From: Flavobacteriales bacterium
Lineage (GTDB): Bacteria > Bacteroidota > Bacteroidia > UBA10329
NCBI GenBank assembly: GCA_016124845.1
Contig: WGMW01000009.1
Span: 62,001-126,000 of the forward strand
DNA: 64,000 nucleotides
Direction of reading: 5' to 3'
This document shows, in pieces, positions 26,087 to 34,539 of the stretch. A model generated the notes under the pieces. That model had not been told where the DNA came from. It was given only the letters and a program-made list of their open reading frames with translations, and made no database searches. The position numbers were made by a program, and so were the translations under genes. Position 1 is the stretch's first letter; each line of letters opens with the position of its first letter.

Positions 26087-27451
26087 ATGAACACATCAAT
26101 AGCATTCAGAATAACCATAGTACTTCCCCTGTTGGGCATTTCCCTGATCACGCTGCAAGGTTGTTTCAAGGATAAGAACGCCACACAGGAAGTCTGCAAC
26201 AACACCTGTCAGTACGCCTACGATGGCGAATGCGATGATGGCGGTCCCAATTCGCTTACATCGCTATGCGATTGTGGGACAGATTGCGCAGACTGCGGAA
26301 CACGGGAAAAGTCTGACAATGATTGCTTGGACGGAAGCTCTTCAAGTAGTTCGAGTTCATCCAGCGGTAGTAGTTCTTCCAGCTCTGGCGGGGGTTATAG
26401 TATTTCGGATCTGAACGGCTTTTGGACCTCTCCTTCGGGCGCGATCGATGGCAATGACTGGTTTCTGTACCTGTGTGACAACGGACTTTTCGTTTTCAAA
26501 GAGTACAATCCGGTCGGAGAACTACAGTTCAACCAGAACGGAAACTGGTCGGTCTCCGGGTCTAACCTTTACCTTACCGGTTCCAATAATTGGACATTCA
26601 CGGTTCAAAGTTTGAACACCGTAGATGGAATTCTCGTCCTGTCAACCAATGGCCATCAGTCCACGTTCACGCTTGGTGGTCTGGACCCATGCCAAACAAC
26701 GGGGTCTTCAAGCAGTTCAAGTGGTAGTTCCAGCGGTGGTTCGTCCAGTTCCAGTTCTTCGGGCGGGCCTGTTTCCTGCGGTTCATCTGTTACTGATATT
26801 GATGGCAACACGTATCAGGTGGTTCAGATCGGAAACCAATGTTGGATGAAGTCGAATCTCCGCACGAAACACTTCAGAGATGGCTCGGCCATTCCCGAAG
26901 GAAGCCCCTGTAATATTGTTGGAGAGAACGCGTGGGCCGGTTTCGCTGGCGCCTATTGGTGCTATCCCGGTTGTGATGCATCCAACCTCTCAAGAGATGG
27001 GCTGCTCTACACCGCACAGGTAATGACCGATGCGAGAGGAATATGTCCGAACGGTTGGCATGTGCCCACACGCACCGAATACAAGGAGCTGATAGACTAT
27101 ATAGATAACGGCACGGTCGGAACGGTTTCGTGGAACATCGCCATACCGAAACTCAAGGCCACAAGCGGTTGGTATGGAGAGGATATAGGCGGTGGCACGG
27201 GAACCTATTATAATAATGGAACAAACAGCACCGGTTTTACCGCTTATCCGGCAACGCAGGTTACGGATTACGGAGTTGGAAGCGATGGGCTGCACGGTTA
27301 TTGGCACCTCATAGATGACATAAATGCCGGCAATATGGGCACGTTGCATATGGAGGCGGTTCCTCAGTGGCTGCTTAACGGCAGTAATTACACGGAGGGA
27401 AGCTTTGAACAGGCGGGTGAAACGGCAAGTTGCCGTTGTGTAAAAGACTGA
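26087..27451 (+). CDS. Lipoprotein with Cys-rich motif, Ser linkers and FISUMP domain
   Basis: A 454-residue predicted lipoprotein (lipobox LQGC). Order: Cys-rich motif CNNTCQYAYDGECDDGGPNS (about 30-65), Ser linker, a domain of about 95 residues (about 105-205; FWTSPSGAIDGNDWFLY onward), a second Ser/Gly linker, then a Fibrobacter succinogenes major-paralogous (FISUMP) domain (about 240-454). The FISUMP signatures are DIDGNTYQVVQIGNQCWMKS, GICPNGWHVPTRTEYKEL and the final ASCRCVKD. FISUMP domains are surface domains of unknown function. It may be translationally coupled to the preceding lipoprotein gene. Confidence 0.85.
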   Translation: MNTSIAFRITIVLPLLGISLITLQGCFKDKNATQEVCNNTCQYAYDGECDDGGPNSLTSLCDCGTDCADCGTREKSDNDCLDGSSSSSSSSSSGSSSSSSGGGYSISDLNGFWTSPSGAIDGNDWFLYLCDNGLFVFKEYNPVGELQFNQNGNWSVSGSNLYLTGSNNWTFTVQSLNTVDGILVLSTNGHQSTFTLGGLDPCQTTGSSSSSSGSSSGGSSSSSSSGGPVSCGSSVTDIDGNTYQVVQIGNQCWMKSNLRTKHFRDGSAIPEGSPCNIVGENAWAGFAGAYWCYPGCDASNLSRDGLLYTAQVMTDARGICPNGWHVPTRTEYKELIDYIDNGTVGTVSWNIAIPKLKATSGWYGEDIGGGTGTYYNNGTNSTGFTAYPATQVTDYGVGSDGLHGYWHLIDDINAGNMGTLHMEAVPQWLLNGSNYTEGSFEQAGETASCRCVKD

Positions 27452-27455
27452 CCGC

Positions 27456-28469
27456 GTGCGTGAGATACTTGTTCGGCTGCTTGCCAACGCCATGCTCATT
27501 TGGAGCTTCGCCTGCTTCTATTTTTTCAATGGCTATTACAGCAACTTTCTGAATGCCGATGCCAAGAACACCATCTTGGTGTTGGCCATTCTGCTTTCGG
27601 TCATCAGCTTGGTGGAAGCGTTTTTTCTCGCAAAGCGGAAACGACTGAACCATGGGTTGAAACTGTGGCTATCGCTGAAACAGCTTTGGAGTTCCCTCCG
27701 AACAATGGTGCAGCAACCCGAAAAGGGATTCAAACTGGGTTTCTCCGCCAAGCGGAATCTGCTGTTCGCGTTGGTGAAGTTCTTCTTCACGCCCATCATG
27801 ATCAAATTCGTGGTGGGGAATTTCAACGCCATCCAATTCAAGTTGAATTTCTTCGCTTCGCATGAAATGGATTGGTTCTCCATGCAGTTCTTCAACGACC
27901 ATTTTTACGGCTTGGCGTTGGCCGCCATTTTTATGATCGACACCGCGTTTTTCGCCTTCGGTTATCTGTTTGAGGCCCGTTGGCTGAAGAACAGAATCCG
28001 TTCGGTTGACACCACTTTTTTCGGTTGGCTGGTGGCGTTGGCCTGCTATCCGCCATTTACCGATTCGGTTGCCAAATGGGCTCCGTGGCATACCAACGAT
28101 TATGCTTGGTTTGGGTCTACTGAACTGACCTTTGCCGTTCGAATTCTCCTTTTGACATTACTTGTGGGATATGTGGCCGCCACGGTTTCACTCGGCACCA
28201 AATGTTCCAATCTCACCAATCGGGGAATTGTGACCAAAGGCGCGTATGCCATTGTTCGGCACCCTGCGTATTTCTGCAAGAACCTCTTCTGGTGGATCGT
28301 GCTTATTCCTGCCATTTTCAATAACCCTTGGGCAATTCTGGGAATGGTCTTTTGGACGCTGATCTATTTTTTCCGCGCCATTACCGAAGAACGCCACCTC
28401 GTCAAAGACCCTGATTACCGAGCCTATTGCGCGAAAGTGAAATGGCGTTTTGTGCCAGGATTGATCTAA
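27456..28469 (+). CDS. Multi-pass membrane protein, ICMT/PEMT-like methyltransferase family
   Basis: A 337-residue membrane protein with about six hydrophobic segments. The C-terminal part matches the isoprenylcysteine carboxyl methyltransferase/PEMT family: GIVTKGAYAIVRHPAYFCKN, then RAITEERHLVKDPDYRAYCA and KWRFVPGL. These are the SAM- and substrate-binding motifs (RHP and E.R/EE). The substrate is unknown. The GTG start at 27456 follows the lipoprotein stop by 4 bases; ATG 27492 is an alternative. It converges on the minus-strand gene ending at 28484. Confidence 0.8.
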   Translation: MREILVRLLANAMLIWSFACFYFFNGYYSNFLNADAKNTILVLAILLSVISLVEAFFLAKRKRLNHGLKLWLSLKQLWSSLRTMVQQPEKGFKLGFSAKRNLLFALVKFFFTPIMIKFVVGNFNAIQFKLNFFASHEMDWFSMQFFNDHFYGLALAAIFMIDTAFFAFGYLFEARWLKNRIRSVDTTFFGWLVALACYPPFTDSVAKWAPWHTNDYAWFGSTELTFAVRILLLTLLVGYVAATVSLGTKCSNLTNRGIVTKGAYAIVRHPAYFCKNLFWWIVLIPAIFNNPWAILGMVFWTLIYFFRAITEERHLVKDPDYRAYCAKVKWRFVPGLI

Positions 28470-28483
28470 ATCTTGTAGAAGGA

Positions 28484-29905
28484 TTACTGTGGTGTGCAGT
28501 AATACGTATCCTCGGCATCTGAGATGATCAGCGAATTCTCCGTCAGCGTAAGGATGTGAAGTTTGGCATCTTCCGCCAGCGCAGGGTCGCCCGTCCACGG
28601 ACATGAATCGTAAAATCCGATCGTGTACCCATTTTCAATCATGGTTCCATTACAGTTCTGTCCAGAATCCCACAGCACAAAATTCCCGTCATGGTCCGAA
28701 TCATCATAGATCGAGTTGGCATAGCAGATGCATTGGCCCGTAGTGCTGAATTCGATCACCACATAATACGAAGCACTATCGAGCAGATCGGTCTGCCAAG
28801 GCCCCCATTGAACCAGTTTGTCAACCACGGTCATATCGCCAATGGTTGCATAACCCGTTCCTGCACAGCCGTTGCTATCAACAGCCGTTACTGCGTAAGT
28901 ACCTTCATCACTTACCTGAATGCTATTGTATGTGTTTCCTGTGCCTGTTTGGCCTGTACTCCAGAAGAACTCATACGGACCGTACGTGCCTCCCTGCGCC
29001 AATGCCACGAGCGTATTACCTGGATCGACACCAACAGTAACCGACACTCGATTGGTGAGACACGGATTTTGAGGAAGTGCTGGATTCGGTTCTACTTGGT
29101 TTGTCGTGTTGTTGTTCGGGGTATTGTTGGGTACAGGAACGTTCTGCGGATCCAACTCCGAGGCATTGGCAGATGACATTGCAGCAATGGTCGCACCAAC
29201 TGCCGCAACAGCAACTACCGTGGTCACGCTAACAGCCGTAACCGCTGCTGCTACTGCACCGACAGCTGTTCCTACGATGCTCGTTCCCACAATTGCTCCC
29301 GTGGCTACGGCAACTTCGGCCACGCCAACGCCAATTCCAAGACTCACCAATCCATCAACAAAACCATCCGATTGCGCTTGTTTCTGCGCCACATAAACAG
29401 AGCCTGCTCCTGCATTTCCCATGCTCAGGTAACATTCTCCAGAATAGTACAGGTCACTTTCCCCCGTGCTCCAATTATAGTTGTAATGATTCAAGATCAT
29501 GCTCGTATCCCCCGCAGGGAAATCGAATGTGACCAGAAGGTTCAGTCTCTCCCCGTTCACCTCAAAAACCGCTCTGTCAAAGTTTTTGGTGACGGGGTCG
29601 AGGATGAAATTGACCACCGTGTCGGAAGCAGTTCGGGCTACGCGAATGCTACTCACATCCTTCGGGGAGCCATCAGCATTGAAAGTCCCGTAGAAATCGA
29701 CCGTGGTTCCCGCATCCGAATCGATCACTTCCGCCTGAAGACCGTTGGCCGTTGCGTTCGGTTCTCCTGTCTGGTTGGTGAAAACCGTTATCTGAGGCGG
29801 TGTGCTGCCATTCGGAGTCTCATCCTTCTTGCAGCCATTGGTAGAAACGAGCAGCGCAACGGCAAGCATGGAAAGTCGTAGTCGATTCATTTGGGCAAGG
29901 TTCAA
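28484..29905 (-). CDS. Lipoprotein with a glycine/alanine/valine-rich hydrophobic stretch
   Basis: A 473-residue predicted lipoprotein (lipobox STNGC, about residue 25). Residues about 180-245 are an unusual run of Gly, Ala, Val and Thr (including GAIVGTSIVGTAVGAVAAAV) that could cross a membrane one to three times, like a glycine zipper. After a Asn/Pro-rich linker comes an Ig-like segment (FFWSTGQTGTGNTYNSIQVS to GTYAVTAVDSNGC) and a C-terminal domain ending TYYCTPQ. Function unknown. It is the last gene of a four-gene operon; its ATG overlaps the preceding stop by 4 bases. ATG 29890 is an alternative start. Confidence 0.75.
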   Translation of the reverse strand: MNLAQMNRLRLSMLAVALLVSTNGCKKDETPNGSTPPQITVFTNQTGEPNATANGLQAEVIDSDAGTTVDFYGTFNADGSPKDVSSIRVARTASDTVVNFILDPVTKNFDRAVFEVNGERLNLLVTFDFPAGDTSMILNHYNYNWSTGESDLYYSGECYLSMGNAGAGSVYVAQKQAQSDGFVDGLVSLGIGVGVAEVAVATGAIVGTSIVGTAVGAVAAAVTAVSVTTVVAVAAVGATIAAMSSANASELDPQNVPVPNNTPNNNTTNQVEPNPALPQNPCLTNRVSVTVGVDPGNTLVALAQGGTYGPYEFFWSTGQTGTGNTYNSIQVSDEGTYAVTAVDSNGCAGTGYATIGDMTVVDKLVQWGPWQTDLLDSASYYVVIEFSTTGQCICYANSIYDDSDHDGNFVLWDSGQNCNGTMIENGYTIGFYDSCPWTGDPALAEDAKLHILTLTENSLIISDAEDTYYCTPQ

Positions 29906-30717
29906 AAATTATACGAAAAGCTCACCCCGAAACCAGGGTTCGATCTCACGTTCACTCCGCTGTAATGCGTGTCATTCAACAGAACGGGAGACAATCTGGC
30001 CGTTCCGTTTGCCAGCAAGTTTGCGCGTTTCTTGTATTTGGCCGAGGAACCCATGACGGCCGCACCGGCTATCAACATGGCCGTTCCTCCGACAACACAG
30101 ATGGCACCCGCCACCCGAAAGGCAGTTGCCTGAGCGGAGTAATCAACAACCGAGGTCGTATTGAGGTCATCGTAATACACTCCTCTGGAAAATAGAACGA
30201 CTCCAGGAACTATCAGAACGGCACCGACACCCAATACCACAGCTCCTTTGATGATCTTCTTCTTGTAAAGGCTGCGGTTCTCCGCCTCGGTCCTGCCCCA
30301 TTTGTCCACGTTGGTCGGTGTGGTGGCTACTGGCTCATCGGTCACTTGAACCCCGCTGCTCAAACCACCTCCCGAACTGGAAGGTGCGGTCTCTGTTGTT
30401 CCCGCATCTTGCGTGGTGTATTCTTCCGCTGGCGCGATGGGCTGTTCCTGCTGTGCGGGTTCGGGAGCAGCAGAGGCGGTGATCATTTCCTTGGTTCCGT
30501 TGGCATATTTGATCATAAACAGTTCCGATTTGAGTGTGGAGAAGGTAGGACCCTCCAGATTGTCCATGCGCTTGTACTTCACTTCGGAAGAGGTCACTTC
30601 GGTGATCTTCACATCGGTTTCATCGCCACTGAGAAAGAACAAACGGTCTTGCGCCAACGATTGCGAAACACTCAATATGGCAATGCTTAGAAAGAGGATG
30701 ATGTTTTTCATGTTCAT
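29902..30717 (-). CDS. Exported protein with N-terminal repeat-family module and two membrane-type helices
   Basis: A 271-residue exported protein of unknown function. Signal peptide to SLAQ. Residues about 24-78 match the N-terminus of the preceding gene closely (GDETDVKITEVTSSEVKYKR and MDNLEGPTF versus EVEAKLTEISSSELKYKR and MDNLDGPVF, both ending in YANG), so the two are paralogues in that part. A Pro/Thr/Ser linker follows, then two hydrophobic Gly-rich segments (about 160-180 and 205-230). The last residues (SNPGFGVSFSYNF) end in Phe like an outer-membrane protein. Confidence 0.75.
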   Translation of the reverse strand: MNMKNIILFLSIAILSVSQSLAQDRLFFLSGDETDVKITEVTSSEVKYKRMDNLEGPTFSTLKSELFMIKYANGTKEMITASAAPEPAQQEQPIAPAEEYTTQDAGTTETAPSSSGGGLSSGVQVTDEPVATTPTNVDKWGRTEAENRSLYKKKIIKGAVVLGVGAVLIVPGVVLFSRGVYYDDLNTTSVVDYSAQATAFRVAGAICVVGGTAMLIAGAAVMGSSAKYKKRANLLANGTARLSPVLLNDTHYSGVNVRSNPGFGVSFSYNF

Positions 30718-30720
30718 GAT

Positions 30721-31563
30721 TTAGTCGATGCCGAAGGCGTAAAATTTGTGCATGATGTAAAAGCCGTATTCATTCGGAGGCAATGCCGATTTTGGAATGA
30801 TCTCGTACACACCATCATCCAATCGCTTTATATCGAACTGGATGTCGTTGCCCGAAACGTGTTCTGAACTTGCACCGCCCCACGAACCCGTGGTTTTGGT
30901 GGAAGGCATGTGACGGTCTTTGGCAGGATCCCTTCTTCCACGCGCCAATAGGTCGAAACGCACCAGACGTATGTAATCCATCGGGTCGAGACCAGGCGCA
31001 AACTTCACCACAAAATTGAATCCGCCATTGGAGCTGAGCCGAACGGTAGAACGGTCGCCACGCATCATCCAAGAAGAACTGCTGCTGGCGTAGAAAGGCG
31101 CTGCCACGGTAGATGTTTTGATCTCAGGTTTTCCCTTTTCCAACTGAATGAGCTTGCCCGTTGCCTGATCGAGCACATAGGGTTGGTTATTGAAATAGTT
31201 GCCATCTGCTTTGAACGTGGCCGCGTTGAACGGTCCGCTCGATGTAGGTGGAGCAGCTGACGAAGTGGTATTGGAATAGCTCGGGGCCGAAGCCGGGGCA
31301 GCCGCAACAGCTGGCGCAGCACCCGGTTTGGTCATCACCTCGCTCTGTCCGTTGGCATACTTCACTTTGAAAACCTTGTTGCGCTCGATCACAAACACAG
31401 GTCCATCCAAGTTGTCCATGCGCTTGTACTTGAGTTCGGATGACGAGATCTCGGTGAGTTTGGCCTCAACCTCATCGCCATTGAGCATGTAGATCACATC
31501 CTGCGAAAAGGCGGCATTGCCAACGATCAGATTAATCGCCAGAAGGAAAAAGAGCTGTTTCAT
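30721..31563 (-). CDS. Exported protein sharing the YKRMDNL N-terminal module
   Basis: A 280-residue exported protein. Signal peptide to AAFSQ, then the module DVIYMLNGDEVEAKLTEISS and ELKYKRMDNLDGP (residues about 22-78), an Ala/Pro/Ser linker, and a C-terminal domain of about 140 residues (SWMMRGDRSTVRLSSNGGFN to HKFYAFGID) that I do not recognise. Modules of this type are widespread in Bacteroidota envelope proteins and their role is unknown. Only 3 bases separate it from each neighbour in the operon. Confidence 0.75.
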   Translation of the reverse strand: MKQLFFLLAINLIVGNAAFSQDVIYMLNGDEVEAKLTEISSSELKYKRMDNLDGPVFVIERNKVFKVKYANGQSEVMTKPGAAPAVAAAPASAPSYSNTTSSAAPPTSSGPFNAATFKADGNYFNNQPYVLDQATGKLIQLEKGKPEIKTSTVAAPFYASSSSSWMMRGDRSTVRLSSNGGFNFVVKFAPGLDPMDYIRLVRFDLLARGRRDPAKDRHMPSTKTTGSWGGASSEHVSGNDIQFDIKRLDDGVYEIIPKSALPPNEYGFYIMHKFYAFGID

Positions 31564-31566
31564 GCT

Positions 31567-31965
31567 TTATCTTTTGGTGAATGAATAGCCATAGAAAATG
31601 ATGACCTGCGTGTCTTTGCTTACAATGGTGGATTCGGCCGGAGGCGCGGTCTGCTGTATGGAACTGCATACCATCAGCGCAGAACCGCTGGGATCGTATG
31701 TCACGGTCAGCAGACCCGTCTTCTCATCCACCGCCCAATCGAACGGCAGCACATTCAAACACGAGGAACCGACCTCGCATTCCTCATTCACGTGCAATTG
31801 TCCCGTGTTATCGTTATCGAAGATCATCGTACCGAATTCGTCACAATAGTTGTTGACATCCCAAGAACCCGTCATGTGCTCTTTCAGCACGTCTTTCTTT
31901 TTGAGGCATCCCGATTGGCCGATCAGCAACGCTGAGAGAAATAGAATGGAAAATACTCTTCGCAT
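31567..31965 (-). CDS. Small lipocalin-like lipoprotein
   Basis: A 132-residue predicted lipoprotein (lipobox GQSGC) and first gene of the four-gene operon. The body reads like a small beta-barrel (LKEHMTGSWDVNNYC opening, FYGYSFTKR end), as in Bacteroidota lipocalin-like lipoproteins. Five cysteines remain after the lipid-anchored Cys. Function unknown. Confidence 0.7.
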   Translation of the reverse strand: MRRVFSILFLSALLIGQSGCLKKKDVLKEHMTGSWDVNNYCDEFGTMIFDNDNTGQLHVNEECEVGSSCLNVLPFDWAVDEKTGLLTVTYDPSGSALMVCSSIQQTAPPAESTIVSKDTQVIIFYGYSFTKR

Positions 31966-32030
31966 GGTAGTTTGTTAAATTGTCAATGCATTTGCAGAGC
32001 GCAAGTTTTCAAGACCTGCTTATCGAAACA

Positions 32031-32051
32031 ATGGCCCTTTCGGGTCATATT
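32031..32051 (+). promoter_or_regulatory. 21-bp motif shared with the kynU upstream region
   Basis: Contains GCCCTTTCGGGTCATATT; 19 of 21 bases match the kynU copy. It lies 48 bases before the chosen TTG start of the response regulator, and CATCTTTG (one off TAnnTTTG) follows at 32067-32074. Confidence 0.35.
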
Positions 32052-32099
32052 TCCTTGCGAAAAGAGCATCTTTGGAACCATCCATCTGAAACAGTTCGG

Positions 32100-32729
32100 T
32101 TGAAAAAGGTTTACATCTGTGAGGATCATCCCCTGTTCCGAGAATCGCTGGAACAATTGGTAAACATGGCCGATGACATGGAACTTGTGGGTTCAAATTC
32201 GGCTGCCGCTGATGCCATCTCCGAACTCAAAGAACGGACTTCCGATGTTGTTCTTCTCGACCTGAATCTCTCCAAAGGAGATGGTTTTGAGGTGCTGGAA
32301 TTCGTACAAGCGAACATTCCCGAAACCAGAGTGATCGTGCTCACCAGCTACAACGACAGACTCCTTGCCGATAAGGCTCGCAGAGCAGGTGCTTCGGCCT
32401 ACATGCTAAAAGATACGGATGGCGAAACGCTGCTGGAATCGATCCGCGGTCTGAAGGATGGGAAGTTTGTCTCAAATGTTGTGGGAGACGAAGCCAACAC
32501 GGATTTCGACCCAGACAGAGAATTTGCGTCCATTCTGAAACTCACCCGAACCGAGAAAAAGATCGTCAAAGAGCTGATCGGTGGAGCGTCCGTGGCCGAC
32601 ATCGCTGGTCATCTTTTCATTTCTGAGAACACCGTAAAGAACCACAAGAAGAACATTTACCGCAAGTTGCAGGTAAGCACACAGCCAGAGCTCATTCTAT
32701 TGTGCCAGAAACATGGGTTGCTGGATTGA
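32100..32729 (+). CDS. NarL/FixJ-type response regulator
   Basis: DNA-binding response regulator. The receiver domain opens KKVYICEDHPLFRE; the phospho-accepting Asp is in VVLLDLNLSKGDG. The LuxR-type helix-turn-helix is LTRTEKKIVKELIGGASVAD to FISENTVKNHKKNIYRKL. I place the start at TTG 32100 because the receiver begins right there and Asp then falls at residue 54, the family position. An in-frame ATG at 32031 is possible but would put the shared 21-bp motif into protein. The kinase gene overlaps its 3' end by 17 bases, so the two form a two-component pair. Confidence 0.9.
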   Translation: MKKVYICEDHPLFRESLEQLVNMADDMELVGSNSAAADAISELKERTSDVVLLDLNLSKGDGFEVLEFVQANIPETRVIVLTSYNDRLLADKARRAGASAYMLKDTDGETLLESIRGLKDGKFVSNVVGDEANTDFDPDREFASILKLTRTEKKIVKELIGGASVADIAGHLFISENTVKNHKKNIYRKLQVSTQPELILLCQKHGLLD

Positions 32730-34524
32730 TCGATATAGATGGCCGTCCATCCTTTTGGTGTGTCTGCTCCTGGTAGGTTCCAAAGGTTTCGGACAGGGAA
32801 TCGATCTTGTGCCGTTCTCAATTTCGGTGGAAACGCCAGAAAAACTTCGTCCCGAAGATGCGCTGAAGCTTTTCTCCGATTCGTCTCTTCTCATTTCTGA
32901 GAATACCACGTTCGGTTTTTCTGAGAATTACTTCTGGATATTGCTTACGCTGCCGAAGGATGTCTCAACATCGGAAAGCTATTTTCTGGACATCGACAAT
33001 CCGCATATCGACCACATTCAGGCGTATTGCATCAGCAATGGAAAGCTGTCATTTCTGGGCAGAAGTGGCGACCGCATGCCGTTTTCCGAACGCACTTACC
33101 AGAACAGACGCAACGTGTTTCCTGTGCAGTTCAATTCGTTGGAAGACCGCATTCTTCTTTTCGTGGACAAGCGGAATGCCTCGGTCACAGTGCCGCTGAA
33201 GCTCTGGGAAAGCCACGCGTTTTTCCAGCACGAAGCGCGGTCGAACATGGTCTATGGCCTCTACTTCGGCATGCTGCTCATCATCATCCTCTATTCGTTG
33301 CTGATCTTTTTGGTGCAGCGGTCGGGCGTTTACCTGTGGTACATGATCTATGTTCTCAGCATGTTCCTGTACCTGTTTACGCATGTCGGCTACGGCTTTC
33401 AGTTCCTGTTCCCAAACCAGTTTGAATGGAGCAACTACCTACGATTGATCATGATCGTGCTGATCGTCATTTCGCAGATCCGCTTTACGCAACTGTTCCT
33501 GCCTATCCGTTCCGTGGCCATTTGGGTCAATCGTATTTACAATTTCATCATTGCCGCGCTTGTCGGGATTGTGCTTTGGTGGATTCTCGTTCCAGGTCTG
33601 TTCACCGCCAACACCATCATCGTTATCAATGTGATCTACGGCTTCATCGGGCTGACGGCCATTCTGCTTTTCGTGGCACTTATCCGTTCATGGAAACCCG
33701 ACCGCACCTCGGTCTTGTTTTACACCGCAGCCTTCGGCATGAACCTGCTTGCAACGTTCCTCATGATCGCAGAAGAGTACGGGGCCATCCGACTGACCTG
33801 GCTGCCGTTGCCGCCTATTTTCATCGGTTCACTGTTCGAAATCCTGATCTTTGCTGTTGGATTGAGTTACCGTTCCAAGTTGATCGGTGACGACCGCAGG
33901 AAACTGCTGGCCGACATCAATCACCTGCAGCAGCACGCCATGCAATCATTTGTGCGCGGCATGGAAGAGGAAAAGGTGCGCGTGGCCAACGAATTGCATG
34001 ATGATGTTGCTTCGCGGCTTTCCCTACTAAAAATGAAACTGACCGAAAGTTCCGACCAGGAATTGAGCGGGCAGTTGGCCGAAATTGCGGATGGCGTGCG
34101 CAGGATCTCGCATCAGCTGAATCCTGTTTCGTTGGATGACCAGACGTTCTTGGAAAAGATGAAAGAGCTGGTCTCGGAACACCGAAAAAGTGGCATGCAG
34201 ATCGACCTGCAGGTTTTCGACATGCGGAAATCGGTCCCTAAGGAAACAGGCCTGCAACTCTACCGCATTTTACAGGAAGCGTTGCAGAACATCCGCAAAC
34301 ACGCCAAGGCGAAGATGGTGGAAGTTCAACTTTTTCAGCACGAAAACGAACTGGTGATGACGGTTGAGGATGACGGAGCAGGCTTCGATCAAACAAAAAA
34401 GAACACCGCTGGCCTTGGCACCAAGAACATGCGTTTGCGTGCCGAACAAATGAAAGGCGAATTCAGCATTTCCTCCGCAGTTGGCGAAGGCACAAGCATT
34501 ATGGTTTCGGTGCCGATCGGCTGA
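32713..34524 (+). CDS. 7TMR-DISM sensor histidine kinase
   Basis: A 603-residue membrane sensor for the adjacent regulator. Signal segment (SILLVCLLLVGSKGFG), then a 7TMR-DISMED2-type outer domain (about 30-170; FSENYFWILLTL, YFLDIDNPHIDHIQAYC), seven membrane helices (about 180-390), a coiled-coil segment, and a HisKA_3 domain with phospho-His H429 in VANELHDDVASRLSLLKMKL. The HATPase domain carries ILQEALQNIRKHAKA (N box), VEDDGAGFD (G1) and GLGTKNMRLRAEQMKG (G2). The ligand is unknown; the DISMED2 fold often binds carbohydrate. It converges on the DUF4139 gene. Confidence 0.92.
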   Translation: MGCWIDRYRWPSILLVCLLLVGSKGFGQGIDLVPFSISVETPEKLRPEDALKLFSDSSLLISENTTFGFSENYFWILLTLPKDVSTSESYFLDIDNPHIDHIQAYCISNGKLSFLGRSGDRMPFSERTYQNRRNVFPVQFNSLEDRILLFVDKRNASVTVPLKLWESHAFFQHEARSNMVYGLYFGMLLIIILYSLLIFLVQRSGVYLWYMIYVLSMFLYLFTHVGYGFQFLFPNQFEWSNYLRLIMIVLIVISQIRFTQLFLPIRSVAIWVNRIYNFIIAALVGIVLWWILVPGLFTANTIIVINVIYGFIGLTAILLFVALIRSWKPDRTSVLFYTAAFGMNLLATFLMIAEEYGAIRLTWLPLPPIFIGSLFEILIFAVGLSYRSKLIGDDRRKLLADINHLQQHAMQSFVRGMEEEKVRVANELHDDVASRLSLLKMKLTESSDQELSGQLAEIADGVRRISHQLNPVSLDDQTFLEKMKELVSEHRKSGMQIDLQVFDMRKSVPKETGLQLYRILQEALQNIRKHAKAKMVEVQLFQHENELVMTVEDDGAGFDQTKKNTAGLGTKNMRLRAEQMKGEFSISSAVGEGTSIMVSVPIG

Positions 34525-34539
34525 TGCGCTACTGTTCCA

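Noticed and set aside
31980-32099. An N-terminal extension of the response regulator
   Set aside because: The receiver domain begins exactly at TTG 32100, the phospho-Asp then sits at residue 54, and the extension contains the motif shared with the kynU upstream DNA.
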